The notes: generated by a model not told the origin, from the sequence alone. DNA of 64,000 bases from Pyrus communis (GCF_963583255.1 NC_084819.1:19672960-19736959); one strand, 5' to 3'. Shown: positions 47,452-59,415, counted from the first letter of the stretch. Translations and numbers: made by a program.

Positions 47452-49317
47452 TGTGTGTTGTCCACGTGTTAGGCATGAAAATTCAGTGACACACTCTGAT
47501 CCAATAACACAAGTTACGAGGCCGTAATATGCTGGCCGCCACTAAATTGATCACATGAACCCATCATGAGATAACATCACAAGCCGAATTAGTGATGAAA
47601 GCCGTCGTAAGATAATTATGATGTGAATGAATTTGAACCAAACTGTTCTTTATTAATAATTAAAACAGTCTACTAAGAAAACCTCATCAACCTCCCCACT
47701 TGGGGACACATGTTCGAGGATGTAATCTCATCCTTATCGCATTACACCAAAGCTGATAGTAGCCTCACACAACAGTTAACACAAAATAATGTAGTGTCAT
47801 ATATAATCAAGAGTACAATCATGCAATTATTATACTCATTGCCAAGCCTACTCTTCACTTCCTGGATTATCCTTGTTCTCACTATGTCCTGAGAGGTCGA
47901 TAAAATAAAGTGTGAGTGGATCAAGTTTATCTAGTTAAAATTATTTGAATATAATAACCCTCGTTTTGAAATCTTATATACAGTAAAAAACTATAAGTAA
48001 TCAAGTTTATATCACATCGCTTGTCATATCAAAGAATATAAATTCCATTCACACTATCAAAGTAATTCAAGTGTATAGCAAGCAGGTGAAGTGGCATTTA
48101 CCTAATCAATGACTAGTGTCTATTAACGAATCTAGACTTTACTGGAAATATCAATAACTGCATTAAACCTACGGTCGTAGCTAGCTATACAATATGTATG
48201 ATGACCATTTGGTGAAAATGAATCACCAATAGTCTTAAGATATCATTCAAGTTTAACTAGATTTAAGTCCCCTCAAAGACTACTCAAGAACATAATATAA
48301 TATAATATAATATAATATAATATATAATATTATAATATACATCAAATGGTAAGTAGAGCGTTCTTCCTCGTTAGGCTCCTTGCATGATTCCTTTTTAATA
48401 GCTACTAAATTAATTAATCATACATTCGAAGAAAAAATTAATCAACAAATAAAAATAAACTAATCTTCAATCAATTGGGAGAGGAAGAGATGGAGGAGAG
48501 TGTAGGGTGTTTGTGTATAAGAGAGAGAGAGAGAGAGAAAGATGCAAGGAGAAACAGCAGCCGCCGAGGGGAACAGCGAAAGGAGAATGGGAATAAAGAA
48601 GAACGCACAGACCTAATTGGTGAAGTAGTGTTTGCCCGACGGAAATCCTCGACATGCACCTTCACTCAGTGGTTGAGCAAATGTGTTTCTGCTCGTTTTT
48701 TAACACATCGGTGTGGTCCTTTGTTAAAACTAACTGATACCGTTAGTCAATGAAACTGTCCGTCGGGCAAACTAAACTTAGCCAACGAATCAGTGTTTTG
48801 TCCTGCAAGCCTTAATGACTTGCGTGCCAAATTTTTTGTTGGCTCCAAAATCTTGCCCTACGACAGTCAAATGTGGAAAAATTTATGCTACGAAGGATTT
48901 TTCCGCGAAAGGTACCTTTTCACAACTACTAAAAACCTTCATCGTGCAAAGGCTTTCAAGTAAATGCGGGTAAGGAGTTTTTTGGCACCAAATAGTCACA
49001 TGACGAGGAATTTCCCATGTAAACATTATGCGAGAGATTTTATCAGGTAAAGGGCTTTGAAATGGTCAGTGCACATTGAACTTGTTGTATTTAAAATATC
49101 TTAAGGTCTTGTTTTAATTTTCGTGAGATGGCCGATTCCGCTGCTCTTACAACTAAGCAATGTAAGGGAGAAGTATTTGGGAAAGGTAATAATTAAGTTT
49201 TTGTGGATGTAATATTTATATTTTTGGAAAAACAATTTTGGGTGAATCACTTACTGTGATTTAGAAATTTATTTTTTGTTTCCGCAGATATTGCAAATAA
49301 AAAAAACCTAGAGATCG
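47452..49317. other. Spacer with (AATAT)n and TCGTCGC-type repeats (U4)
   Basis: Equivalent of U1 5070-6922. A short GA run at about 48522-48538 is longer than in U1. No gene recognised. Confidence 0.6.
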
Positions 49318-49506
49318 GTGCAGGCTCTAAAGGAGGAAAATGCGCAACGTATGCGAATCATTTATGATGATATGAGGGGATTGAATACGACGAGGAATGC
49401 TGAGCTAGTGCGGATCAACTGTTTTACGAAGCGGGCGTCTTGGAAAAATTTACCTAAGGACTTGAAGAGGTCTATGTTGGATGAATTATCAGTAAGTGTA
49501 AATTAG
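49318..49506 (+). CDS. Short exon-like ORF, unknown (U4, 7-codon deletion)
   Basis: 62 codons, homologous to 6923-7132 but missing seven codons in frame after residue 28 and with several replacements (for example NNLPED to KNLPKD). Function unknown. Confidence 0.28.
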   Translation: MQALKEENAQRMRIIYDDMRGLNTTRNAELVRINCFTKRASWKNLPKDLKRSMLDELSVSVN

Positions 49507-50664
49507 TAAAATCATTATTATTTTGTTAAATAGTATATTATAACGATTAATTTGTAATTATTTTTTGTGTCACAATGTAACTATATTATTTATGTTACGG
49601 CCAACGCTTGATGAAGTTGATCGATGAGATGTTCAGGACGCATTACTGGCAGTGGTGGCCTAACGTCTAGCGACACGTAGAATTACAGGGAAATCCTGAC
49701 CGACTAGTGGAGTAGAAGTGTTAATTAAGTGTTGTGGACGAATAACATATGTTTATATTTGTGTATTTGAGGACAATGTTTTTAATTATTTCTTTAATAT
49801 GTATTTGAATTAAAATTTCAGTTTAATTGATTAGTTGGTTAATTTGATTTATTTGGTTAACTTAATTTGATTTAAGTTTTTTTTTATTTTACTTAATCAA
49901 TTAGACAATAAACTCCTTGTTTACATAAGTTTCAAATTTTCAAATAAATATTTAAATTTTATGTCTTCTGTCGCTTCAGCATTTAGGCGGCGAACCTGTC
50001 ATCGCACAAAAATATTCGTCGCACAAAGTGGCCAAAAAATTCAGGTAGATTTTGCGCCAATTTTTGATGGTATATGTTTTGCGCAATGGAGGTTTCGTCG
50101 CACAAAGAATTTGTGTTTATAATCAGATTACTCAGCTGTAGAGGTAAAAACTGCAAATTTTGCAGCAACTGCCTCTGCCACCAGAAAAATTCAATCTTCC
50201 TCCTTCCATTACTATCAAATCCATCCTCTAATACTCCCATCATCTCAATCTTCATCATCTCTCCCTAAATCGATCTATCCTACTATATTCGGTATGCGTT
50301 TTTGTTTTGTATTTGAAAATTTCATTGTGAATTTGTACTAATGCCATTAAATTTGTTTTCTATATAGCTTTTGTATACGATTATCGATAGGTGAAGAACG
50401 AAATTGGAGGTATGTTCTTTGGTTTTCAAAAATTTAAATTATTTAATTTATTTTTAAATTATGGTGTGTTAAATTGTTTGTATATAAACTATTGTGTACG
50501 TTACAAAAAAAATTGTTTTGAGTTGTACAAAGTTAATGGAAAAGCGTGCCATTGTTTGAGTGTTTCTCGAGTTTACCCGAATTAAGTCAAATGTAGTAAA
50601 AATTAAAAATTTGATAGTTATCTGGTAGTTGTGAGCTGTAGTAATGTTAATTGTCCATCATCAG

Positions 50665-51375
50665 GCAAAGCCGGATACGGTGGAAAAGGTGTCTAAGATA
50701 GTAAAGAAGCAACTTGCATTGCCAGATGACTCTGCAGTTACCGGCGAGTCAAAGTTTTCCGAACTTGGAGCGGATTAATAGATACGGTACATTCAACATT
50801 CATTAACATCCTACTCCGGTTTCTTTATATTTTTTCCATCCGTATTCGCAGGGAGTTCTTCTAACCAGAAAAATATACTACATTTCACAATCGTTACGAC
50901 TATTGCAGTACTAGTGAAGAATAAGGAGACATATTGGTTATTTTGTGTGCAATCTTTCAAAATTCTCTTTACTTTTAACAGTGTTCGTTGCAGTTAAAAA
51001 TCTTCAGACGTAGAAATCATTTTGGTTTCTCTAACGTAGTTACAGTTTCGGTATTTAAACTTCATTGTTATTTGTTGTAGTTTGAATTTGTTCTAATGTG
51101 AAGCTGCACTCCAGGTTGAGATTGTGATGGGACTTGAGGAGGAATTCGGCATCAGTGTGGAAGAGGAAAGCGGTCAGACCATTGCAACTGTGCAGGATGC
51201 CGCAGATGTTATTGAGAAGCTCATTGAGAAAAATAAGGCGCAGAAGCGATGGAAACGAGTCGAGAAGCATTTTCATTTCCTAGCCTGCTTTAGAGATAAG
51301 TACTCGGTAAACTGGTTATGTACTCGGTTGTTTTGTGTTAAATCCGAACCTCGTAGTTGCGTGGTTTTACTATAA
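50665..51375 (+). pseudogene. ACP remnant, broken (U4)
   Basis: The first exon (50665-50786) carries the same GATTAATAGAT lesion as U2, destroying the DSL motif. In the last exon (from 51115) the normal TAG stop has become CAG at 51241-51243, so the frame continues into the former 3' untranslated region to 51375. These two faults make a working ACP very unlikely. Confidence 0.87.
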
Positions 51376-52348
51376 ATTTATGAATTTTCGAGTTTCTGTT
51401 GAGTTTTCGATACTCTCGTTTCTTTTCACCGGTGGAGTTCTGATCAAATGGAGAATAACCGTACAATGTTCGCCAGACCATGCTGTTGCGTAACGATTAT
51501 GGATGGTTCGGAAGACTTCCGAGCAGCTTATTTTTTGAAATTTCAGAAACTTGTGCAAGACCATACTGTTGCAAATCTGAAACAAGTGAACTTAAAAGCT
51601 TTTTATCATCGTTGAACGAGTATTTTGAGAATTGTTGTGTGTAGTGAATAGACACAAATCATATTGCCCGTGTCATCGGTATCAACAGAAATTTTGGGTT
51701 ATAAAGTTAAATCAAATTAACAAAAATTCATTGAGAATTAAAATTTAGGCAAAACAAAAACCCAAAATTGAGCACATTACACTATCGCAAACAAAAAATT
51801 GATAAAGCAAACAAAAAGTCAATACCTTTGAGAATTTGGGGTTCGACTCGGAGAGCACGGAAATGGAGGAGAGAGAGAGAGAGACTCTCAGTCTCAGGGC
51901 AATTTCCGTCTGAAATGCTGAAATTCTCATCATTTGGTAGCGGACAGAAGCGAGGACTTGTGTGGGTGGGAAAGGCAGTGGGGGAGGCAGAGAGATTTCG
52001 GCGAAATACAAGCATAGGCCGGACGGACGGTTAAGACGCCGCCATTGTTGGTGGTCGGAGTTCTGAGTGAGAGAAGTAAGGTATTTTTTGCAGTTGGGTT
52101 TTCCCTCGGTTTTTTAACAGGCGCACAAGTTTAAATATAATCAAATTTTGTGACCCAATTGGGAATATAATTTCGATATGACAAAACGATTTTGGGGAAA
52201 ATTTGCGTATAGAAAGAATATAAAAAGTCGCTTTTGCCCCCTAAGGCAAGGGTAACCCTTTTCTCAAAATATCAAGTATGCCCTTATGGTTGCTTCCCTG
52301 ATGCGCAAGCAGACAATTTCTCTCCGACTTTAATTTTAGCCGATTATG
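51376..52348. other. Spacer to U4/U5 junction
   Basis: Equivalent of U1 9004-10033, with a short (GA)n near 51869-51884. No gene. It ends where a Cassandra LTR fragment is joined. Confidence 0.6.
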
Positions 52349-52439
52349 CGAAGCCAGTAAGCTCCCAAAAGGTCTCGTGCTAGGTAGGGATGAGAATATA
52401 CACATAAGGATCACTCCCTTGGCGATGTGGGATGTCACA
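52349..52439 (-). mobile_element. Cassandra LTR end fragment at U4/U5 junction
   Basis: 91 bp matching the end of the Cassandra LTR at 55600-55690, and followed by the same flanking sequence (ATGCATACGACAAATTTG). It is therefore a copy of the 55690 junction brought here by duplication, not a separate insertion. Confidence 0.88.
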
Positions 52440-52761
52440 ATGCATACGACAAATTTGTGACAATTAAATAATATTAAAATTACTCCAATTTGTTGCATGA
52501 ATGTTTACTAGACAAAACATTTCGTCGTGCAATGCTTGACTAACGCAGCATTTTCGTCCCCATTAGGACAATAGGACAACATACTTTTGCCTCGTTGCAT
52601 TTCACACGAAAAATTAAGCTCTTTGTTCTGTTACATTTAATGCGACGAATCATTTTTTTTTTAACGCACAATCATTTGTTGTGCGACAAATTTCATTATT
52701 TTGTCTCACAATTTTTTTTTTTCATGACCTTTATGCAAAGGACTAGTTATTTCCTAAGGGC

Positions 52762-53238
52762 AACCATAAGGCCCAAGCCTTCAATCCATTTCCAAATGAT
52801 CAATGTTCTAATTACTAGACTAAAGCACTAAATCTATATAAAGGGCAATGAACCTTTAGTGTTTCCCGATGTGGGACACCAAAAGTCTCAAAACCCTTAC
52901 AAAATCTTCATCATCAAGATCAATCGAGCGCACAAGTTCTGTGCTCACTTTCACCTTTTGGGAAGGTTCAGAGTCTCAGACATCTTATTTTCTTTGTTAA
53001 GTAACAAGACGTTCTATCAATATGTTTGGTAGATGCGCTTAATATATAATTGTTTGTTCTTGTTAGAACATTTAGTTAATATAGAATCTTCTCCGTAATT
53101 GCAAGAAGGTAAAATTTTATAGTAATTATTTTAGGAATTCGTCTCATATGGGTTTTGTCAAACCCTATATATAAATATATTATACACATTGTATCAGACA
53201 AATCAGGGAATCATATTTCTATATGGTATCATAGCAGG
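52762..53238 (+). mobile_element. Partial LTR-like fragment (U5)
   Basis: Right half of the LTR-like fragment, ending in TGGTATCATAGCAGG at 53224-53238; the left half was lost with the SOT gene. Confidence 0.42.
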
Positions 53239-53296
53239 TTGCTCTATGTATGAAGCTCGACGGCCACACGTGCTCTACGTCACCTTATTTGTATTA

Positions 53297-53465
53297 GAGT
53301 AAGGCCAGAGAGACTAAATTTATGGACACAATTTTGAAAACTAAAGGACATGAAAGTTGATGATTGATTTATTTCTTACTCGTTGATAAACGTGCTTATT
53401 CTTATTGGTGACACATCATTTAGTTTATAAATTTAGTCTCCAAATTTGGTCTCCCTAGCATTACC
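53297..53465. mobile_element. Second MITE (U5)
   Basis: Equivalent of 4903-5069. Confidence 0.6.
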
Positions 53466-55053
53466 ATGTGTGTTGTCCACGTGTTAGGCATGAAAATTCA
53501 GTGACACACTCTGATCCCAATAACACAAGTTACGAGGCCGTAATATGCGGGCCGCCACTAAATTGATCACATGAACCCATCATGAGATAACGTCACAAGC
53601 TGACTTAGTGATGAAAGCCATCGTAAGATAATTATGATGTGAATGAATTTGAACCAAACTGTTCTTTATTAATAATCAAAACAGTCTACTAAGAAAACCT
53701 CATCAACCTCCCCACTTGGGGACACATGTTCGAGGATGTAATCTCATCCTTATCGTATTACACCAAAGCTGATAGTGGCCTCACACAACAGTTAACACAA
53801 AATAATGTAGTGTCATATATAATCAAGAGTACAATCATGCAATTATTATACTCATTGTCAAGCCTACTCTTCACTTCCTGGATTATCCATGTTCTCACTA
53901 TGTCCTGAGAGGTCGACAAAATAAAATGTGAGTAGATCAAGTTTATCTAGTTAAAATCATTTGAATATAATAACCCTCATTTTGAAATCATATATATAGT
54001 AAAAAACTATAAGTAATCAAGTTTATATCACATCGCTTGTCATATCAAAGAATGTAAATTCCATTCACTTTATCAAAGTAATTCAAGTGTATAGCAAGCA
54101 GTTGAAGTGGCATTTACCTAATTGATGACTAGTGTCTATTAACGAATCTAGATTTTACTGGAAATATCAATAACTGCATTAAACCTACGGTCATAGCTAG
54201 CTATACAATATGTATGATGACCATTTGGTGAAAATGAATCACCAATAGTCTTAAGATATCATTCAAGTTTAACTAGATTTAAGTCTCCTCAAAGACTACT
54301 CAAGAACATAATATAATATAATATAATATAATATAATATAATATAATATATAATATTGTAATATACATCAAATGGTAAGTAGAGCGTCCTTCCTCGTTAG
54401 GCTCCTTGCATGAGTGACGGTGCTTATTTTTTATTGGTTTGCAACCAAAGTACCAAAGCGATCAAAAGGAAATAACTAGCTAGAAAGTAACCAAATTTAT
54501 AAGAGGCATATACTGTGATACTGAGTTGTGTTGTGTGCACCAGATCAACGAATCTCACTGAGGAGTTAATTTAGTTCTAATTTTTATTGACAACGAATTA
54601 TATATTATACGGTTAACAGTAATTTTTATTATTGATCAACCAAATTTTGTTGCTTTGCCTTTTCACCTTATTTTTTTGGGTTAATTTTGCAGCTAGTAGT
54701 AAAAGTAAAGTGTGGATAACAACAATTTTCGGGAATTGCAGATAGTATTTATTTAGCAAAATGTAGATATATGAAGAACTTTTGAAATTGTACGTACATT
54801 TTTCTTTATATTATAAATAAAACAAATTTATTAATTACTTTTACAATTTAATTATAAAAAAAATTGTAAATAACTTTTTTATAAATTATTGTTACAATTT
54901 AATCAAATTTTTTTTTAATTGTTGTTTTAATTTAAAAAATGTTTTCACAACCCAAAAGAAAAAAAATATGTATATTAAACTTTACGCAACAAAACCTTTT
55001 GTTGCGTAACAGTAAATGCCACAACCATATTTGTCGCGTAACAGTAATATGCA
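53466..55053. other. Spacer of U5 with internal jump
   Basis: The (AATAT)n tract at about 54308-54352 is the longest in the array. At about 54413 the sequence jumps past the ORF, ACP and SINE to the AT-rich unit end. No gene. Confidence 0.65.
55049..55053 (+). repeat. Target-site duplication of Cassandra (ATGCA)
   Basis: ATGCA here and at 55691-55695. The uninterrupted site in U4 reads AATATGCATACGAC near 42127. Confidence 0.9.
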
Positions 55054-55156
55054 TGTCACATCCCGGCCCGGGGCAGATCACTTCTCGGGCCCGCTCCACC
55101 ACCGTAGCACGATATTGTCCGAATTGGGCTTACCATTCCCTCACGGTTTTGTTTTT

Positions 55157-55236
55157 GGGAACTCACGAGCAACTTCCCAGTGGGTCACCCTTCATGGGAT
55201 TGCTCTAGCCCCCTTCTCGCTTAACTTCGGAATTCC
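55157..55236 (-). promoter_or_regulatory. 5S-like RNA polymerase III internal promoter, first LTR
   Basis: On the minus strand: CCGAAGTTAAGCG (box A region), then GGGTGACCCACTGGGAAGTT (box C region). The box C region has one change from the other LTR. Pol III transcription is known for Cassandra and is inferred here. Confidence 0.75.
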
Positions 55237-55510
55237 TACGGAACCCGAAGCCAGTGAGCTCCCAAAAAGCCTCGTGCTAGGTAGGGATGAGAATATACAT
55301 ATAAGGATCACTCCCTGGGCGATGTGGGATGTCACAATCCACCCCCCTTAGGGGCCCGACGTCCTCGTCGGCACACACGGCATCAGGGTTAGGCTCTAAT
55401 ACCATTTTGTCACATCCCGGCCCGGGGCAGATCACTTCCCGGGCCCGCTCCACCACCATAGCACGATATTGTCCGCTTTGGGCTTACCATTCCCTCACGG
55501 TTTTGTTTTT

Positions 55511-55590
55511 GGGAACTCACGAGCAACTTCCCAGTGGGTCACCCATCATGGGATTGCTCTAGCCCTCTTCTCGCTTAACTTCGGAGTTCC
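55511..55590 (-). promoter_or_regulatory. 5S-like RNA polymerase III internal promoter, second LTR
   Basis: Second copy with intact GATGGGTGACCC. On the minus strand this is the 5' LTR, the one that would drive transcription. Confidence 0.77.
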
Positions 55591-56297
55591 TACGGAACCC
55601 GAAGCCAGTGAGCTCCCAAAAGGCCTCGTGCTAGGTAGGGATGAGAATATACACATAAGGATCACTCCCTGGGCGATGTGGGATGTCACAATGCATACGA
55701 CAAATTTGTGACAATTAAATAATATTAAAATTACTCCAATTTGTTGCATGAATGTTTACTAGACAAAACGTTTCGTCGTGCAATGCTTGACTAACGCAGC
55801 ATTTTCGTCCCCATTAGGACAATATGACAGCATACTTTTGCCTCGTTGCATTTCACACGAAAAATTAAGCTCTTTGTTCTGTTACATTTAATGCGACGAA
55901 TCATTTTTTTTAACGCACAATCATTTGTTGTGCGACAAATTTCATTATTTTGTCTCACAATTTTTTTTTTTCATGACCTTTATGCAACGAACTAGTTATT
56001 TCCTAAGGGCAAGGTTTTGTAGGGCAACCCCAATTTTTTTGTGGCGGGTGAGCTTGTAACATATATGGAACAATATCACACAGTTTTTGCGCATATATAG
56101 TTGCGTGCCTGAAATGACACTAAATATGGAACCATATTTCAGTTTTTTATTTTGTTGCTTTGGTATATAAGAACTAATTAACTAAATTGTGTTCTAGAAT
56201 TAAGATAATTCAAATTTCTTCGTTGATTGATGACAGTATTGGATGACGGTGTTTGTTTCCATGAACAACAACATTTCAGACAAATGGATATAATTTG

Positions 56298-56303
56298 TAT
56301 AAA
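56298..56303 (+). promoter_or_regulatory. Candidate TATA box, SOT copy 5
   Basis: TATAAA in the conserved position about 100 bp before the start codon. Confidence 0.45.
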
Positions 56304-56336
56304 TGGTACTTGATTAATAGCTCATTCCTCATATCT

Positions 56337-56339
<3 letters not shown>

Positions 56340-56377
<38 letters not shown>
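56340..56377 (+). repeat. (CT)n microsatellite in SOT copy 5 leader
   Basis: About 19 repeats. Confidence 0.9.
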
Positions 56378-56382
<5 letters not shown>

Positions 56383-56404
56383 TCATTTATCTAGCTCTAT
56401 AGAT

Positions 56405-58994
56405 ATGAAGATGGCTGACCAAAGAGCAGAAAATAACGTCGTCTCCGGCCAACCCCAGAATAGTATTGCAGACTTTGATCCCCCAAAGAAACCCAAGACA
56501 AAGAAGTTTGCTGTTGCCTGTGCTGTTTTGGCTTCAATGACGTCTATCTTACTGGGTTATGGTAATTGTTCATTAAAACTCATAGATATTATTAGTGGTT
56601 GTGGTTCTCTAATGATAAACTCATAGATATTTTTGTTTTGGAAGAAACTTCTCCACCTGCGACGCATGCTTATTTCTAATTTATTTACAGATATTGGTGT
56701 AATGAGTGGAGCGTCTCTCTTCATCAAAGAAAACCTCAATATCAGCGATGTTCAAGTTGAAGTTCTTAACGGCACCTTGAATATATACTCTCTCATTGGC
56801 TCCGCCTTGGCCGGTAAAACCTCTGACTGGATTGGACGCCGGTACACCATAGTACTAGCCGGAACAATCTTCTTTATTGGAGCTCTCCTCATGGGTTTTG
56901 CCCCGAACTACGCCTTCCTCATGTTTGGTAGATTCATTGCCGGAGTTGGAGTTGGCTATGCTCTTATGATAGCTCCTGTCTACACCGCCGAAATCTCTCC
57001 GGCCTCTTTTCGTGGCTTCCTCACATCTTTCCCTGAGGTTTTTTTCATTACCACGTTAAATTATCATATAATATACTAACTATTTTTGTTATTAGCCAGG
57101 GTGATATGTTTACGTAAATATAAGCCTCTAAGCATTTGAAAAAAGTTATGCTTGCGAGACCATATAGTTATATCACATTTCTATATCATCTCATGTAACA
57201 CGTGGCGCATACAATGAACATTCAATAAGATAAATTCATTAATTGATGTGGCATTTAAACCATCACTTGCCACGTCCAAAGGTATAAAAATACGGTAAAA
57301 AAATGTGATATTCTAACAATTTCCTTGTAAAAAGTAGGGGATTGCTATTCACACACCCCTCTTTACCTTCCACACACTCTTGTTAATTTTTGTCCACTGG
57401 TCTTCTTCAATTCATTTGATCCGACAGCCAAAAATTGAGAGAATGTGTTAGATGGTAAAAAAGAGTGTGTGAATAGCACCACCCAAAAAATAATGCTAGG
57501 GACACCAGATATTTAGAGCACATTAGTGTATCATCTCATGTGGCAAGTGATGTATGCAACCAACATTCAATGAGATAAATTCATTAATTAATGTGACATG
57601 TACACATCACTTGCCACATTAGATAGTGCACAAATGCCATATAAAAATGTGCTCACCCTAGAATTTTCCTAAAATATCTACTAGGTGGCGCTATCCACAC
57701 CATGTTTTACTTTCCATACACCTTCTGAATTTCCGACCGCAAGATCAAATGAACTAAAGAATATCAAAAGACGGAAATTAACAAGAGGTGTGTGAAAAAT
57801 ACTAAGGGATGTGTAGATAGCACCACCCTATTTATTGTTTCGTAAACCTTTCAAATGCATGCACGTGGAGTTTATATTAATAGAATTGATCATTTTGAAA
57901 ATATGTAGGTGTTTGTTAACGTTGGTATATTACTCGGGTATGTATCCAACTTTGCCTTAGCCAAGCTCCCAATCCACTTGAACTGGAGGATCATGCTCGG
58001 CATCGGCGCAATTCCCTCAGTTTTTCTAGCCCTTGGCGTTTTAGCCATGCCCGAGTCACCACGCTGGCTCGTCATGCAAGGGAGACTCGGAGACGCCAAG
58101 CGAGTACTAAATAGAACATCATCTTCTGAAGAGGAATCGCAGCTCAGACTAGACGAGATTAAAGAAGCTGCAGGAATCCCCAAAGACTCAAAGGATGAGG
58201 TCGTTCAGGTTTCTAAACGCAGCCAAGGTGAAGGTATATGGAAGGAATTGCTCATTCGCCCCACACCGGCTGTTCGCCACATTTTAGTAGCAGCCCTTGG
58301 TATCCACTTCTTTCAACAAGTGTCGGGTACAGACTCTGTGGTTTTGTACAGCCCTAGGATCTTCGAGAAAGCGGGAATCACTTCTTACAATGACAAGCTA
58401 CTTGCAACCGTGGCTGTTGGATTTGTCAAGACCATTGCAATCTTGGTGGCAACATTTCAAGTTGATCGGTTCGGACGTCGTGTTTTGCTTTTGAGCAGCG
58501 TGGGTGGAATGGTAGTTTCTTTTACGCTACTCGGTGTGGGTCTTACGGTCGTTGATCAATCCCACAGCAAGGTCCCATGGGCCGTCGGGTTGTGCATCGC
58601 CATGGTACTATTCATAGTCGCTTTTTTCTCCATCGGGTTGGGACCCATCACGTGGGTCTACAGCTCTGAGATCTTTCCGTTGCAGTTGCGCGCACAAGGG
58701 TGCAGTATGGGGGTGGCCGTAAACAGGTTGACGAGCGGGGTCATCTCCATGACTTTTATTTCATTGTATAAGGCCATCACGATTGGTGGGGCCTTCTTTC
58801 TTTACGCGGGAATTGCTGCGCTTAGTTGGGTCTTCTTTTATACGTTGTATCCAGAAACGCAGGGTCGATCCCTTGAAGATATGGAGGTCTTGTTTGGTAA
58901 ATACCACAAGTGGAGAGAAGCCAATGCCATGCTTAACAAGACTAAGCAAGCTGATCATGGTTTTGATGACGTCAACAAGGCTCAAATCCATTAG
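56405..58994 (+). CDS. SOT: Sorbitol/polyol transporter, copy 5
   Basis: Exons 56405-56561, 56691-57037 and 57909-58994 splice to 529 residues with all family motifs. Intron 1 is only 129 bp (196 bp in the other copies) after an internal deletion that leaves both splice borders. Replacements relative to copy 1: E2 to K, HILIAAL to HILVAAL, RRAL to RRVL (shared with copy 4) and GFGDVN to GFDDVN. If translation starts at the second ATG (56411) the E2K change is irrelevant. It is the last transporter of the array. Confidence 0.9.
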
Positions 58995-59238
58995 GAATAG
59001 AAGGGCAATGCTCAATCAATGTTTAATGCACTTTATGACGATGATCAATTCCTTTGTCTCATATATTTCAGTTATATGCAACTGTACTTACATTTACAAG
59101 AATAATTTTCATTAAAACCCAAAAACTTGTTTGGTACGTAGTGAAGTTGAAAATTTTGAAAACTTATGGTTTTCATCTTTAGTGAAACATAGATCTCAAG
59201 CAATCGCTCCAGCCATTATATTAAATTCTGAACTTTTA

Positions 59239-59415
59239 AGAAGAATAATGCCAAGGAACCAAATTTTCAAACCAAATTTTGTAAGCCAAATGATACGATT
59301 GTTTATGGTTGGATTATTACTTAAGTGTTGATTAACATGCTTAACTCTTATTGATGATACATCATTTGGTTTGCAAAATTTGGTTTAAAAGTTTGCTACC
59401 TAGCATTATCCTTCT
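59239..59415. mobile_element. MITE 3' of SOT copy 5
   Basis: Same element as 3511-3688. Confidence 0.68.

Larger units (their letters stand above)
42231..52348 (+). repeat. Tandem unit U4, right end truncated
   Basis: Follows the U1 order from promoter through SOT copy 4, MITEs, LTR-like fragment, exon-like ORF and ACP remnant. It stops at the equivalent of U1 10030, where a 91-bp Cassandra LTR end is joined. The SINE and AT-rich right end of the unit are therefore missing here. Confidence 0.88.
55054..55690 (-). mobile_element. Cassandra TRIM retrotransposon with 5S-rRNA-like LTRs
   Basis: A complete 637-bp element: two 283-bp terminal repeats (55054-55336 and 55408-55690) and a 71-bp centre. 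On the minus strand the centre begins with a primer-like TGGTATTAGAGC and ends with a purine-rich tract AAGGGGGGTGGA. It has no coding capacity. The terminal repeats contain the 5S rRNA internal promoter words (CGAAGTTAAGCG and GATGGGTGACC on the minus strand), the hallmark of the Cassandra TRIM family. The two repeats differ at nine positions. Confidence 0.93.
52349..55792 (+). repeat. Tandem unit U5, rearranged and lacking the transporter gene
   Basis: A mosaic of array pieces: 52349-52761 matches about 55599-56009 (Cassandra LTR end, flank and unit start). At a shared GGCAA-type word it jumps to the equivalent of U1 4370 and runs to about 54413 (U1 about 5992). It then jumps at a GCATGA/TGAG overlap to the equivalent of U1 11014 and reaches the next unit start, interrupted by a Cassandra TRIM at 55054-55690. 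The SOT gene, exon-like ORF, ACP and SINE are all absent. Confidence 0.85.

Noticed and set aside
55511..55590. Functional 5S rRNA gene
   Set aside because: Only part of a 5S gene is similar and it lies within a TRIM terminal repeat.
54939..55711. ORFs on both strands over the Cassandra element
   Set aside because: TRIM elements are non-coding; the frames follow from 5S-like sequence and exist in both LTRs.
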